The notes beneath the pieces are model-generated. The model made no database searches. It was not told the origin of the DNA and worked only from the letters and a program-made list of their open reading frames with translations. Shown here piece by piece: positions 52,684-52,897 of a stretch of DNA of 52,897 bases. The position numbers were made by a program, and so were the translations under genes. This stretch comes from Bacteroidales bacterium. GTDB lineage: Bacteria > Bacteroidota > Bacteroidia > Bacteroidales > JAAUTT01. Numbering within the stretch: the first letter of the stretch is position 1; every line of letters begins with the position of its first letter. The DNA is taken from contig JANYAP010000095.1 in assembly GCA_025361285.1 (NCBI GenBank), positions 1 through 52,897 of the forward strand, written 5' to 3'.

Positions 52684-52714
52684 TAGGCTGTAGACTGGAG
52701 GCTTTAGGCTTTAA
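52684..52714. repeat. Single arm of F2 repeat
   Basis: TAGGCTGTAGACTGGAGGC and TTTAGGCTTTAAG, the F2 words without a matching right arm, just upstream of the PIG-L start. Confidence 0.65.
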
Positions 52715-52782
52715 GAGCTTCATAGCGAATTTTTAAATTGTGCGTTTAATTTAAATCAGTTATTTCATATTTTAAAGTATTC

Positions 52783-52892
52783 TAATAATAAGGTAATAAG
52801 GTTTGAAAAATGGTATTTTAGTTATTTCTACTAAGGTTAAAATATTGAATATAAGGTTTTAAAACCTTAGTAGAATAAACACTGATGATGAA
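52783..52892. repeat. Partial MITE-like element (family F5, copy 2)
   Basis: AAGGTAATAAGGTTT and TTCTACTAAGGTTAAAA match, in the opposite direction, the right half of copy 1 at 17234-17425. The terminal 20-bp repeat is not seen, either because it lies beyond the window or because the copy is partial. The inner palindrome AAGGTTTTAAAACCTTAGTAGAA is at about 52852-52874. Confidence 0.6.
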
Positions 52893-52897
52893 ACCTA

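Overview
The window is AT-rich DNA from a member of the Bacteroidota; I cannot place it below phylum. The evidence is type IX secretion (T9SS) hardware (a PorP/SprF protein, a PorE-like OmpA protein, a 1468-residue PKD adhesin with a gliding-type C-terminal sorting domain), phylum-typical small stress proteins (CsbD, lmo0937-like, YtxH, DUF4831) and TAnnTTTG promoter boxes. No rRNA, phage or CRISPR array is visible; one tRNA-Leu(GAG) is present.

Layout. 1-1800: the 5' part of a FemAB/GNAT-like gene, with an IS3-family element inserted just upstream. 1948-6430: NAD(P)HX repair enzyme, a minisatellite, a DUF4831 lipoprotein, glyA. 6532-10704: leftward fucose-type operon (GH29 fucosidase, FGGY kinase, tandem class II aldolase). 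10705-18209: metabolic genes (flavin reductase-like protein, GH36-like lipoprotein, kbl, cytochrome c, DUF551, frameshifted AAA ATPase, SDR). 18214-26788: T9SS surface module, with the PKD adhesin divergent from PorP/SprF, PorE-like OmpA and a catalytically dead M43-type protein, followed by an Rhs remnant disrupted by IS66. 29022-34007: a dense run of small envelope/stress genes. 34021-38913: AI-2E transporter, GH130, GT4 fused to a helical domain. 39631-42974: surface polysaccharide genes (GT, flippase, FkbM-like). 43191-49368: tRNA-Leu, marC, remnants of cbpM and a STAS-like gene, uspA, dps, a hybrid histidine kinase and a second csbD. 49586-52672: an (alpha/alpha)6 glycosidase, a GT4 and a PIG-L deacetylase.

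The most unusual feature is the intergenic DNA. At least seven families of dispersed elements share one design: short words repeated on one strand, a centre, then the same words on the other strand. Several sit exactly on gene ends and supply the stop codon of the upstream gene (nnrE/nnrD, the holin-like gene, the histidine kinase, the GT4). Two families share termini while their centres differ.

Decay is common: an in-frame nonsense codon (29157), a frameshift (about 16853), 5'-truncated cbpM and STAS-like genes, a disrupted Rhs gene and a fragmentary T9SS tail. The functional themes are surface glycan synthesis and turnover, T9SS display, and envelope/general stress protection.
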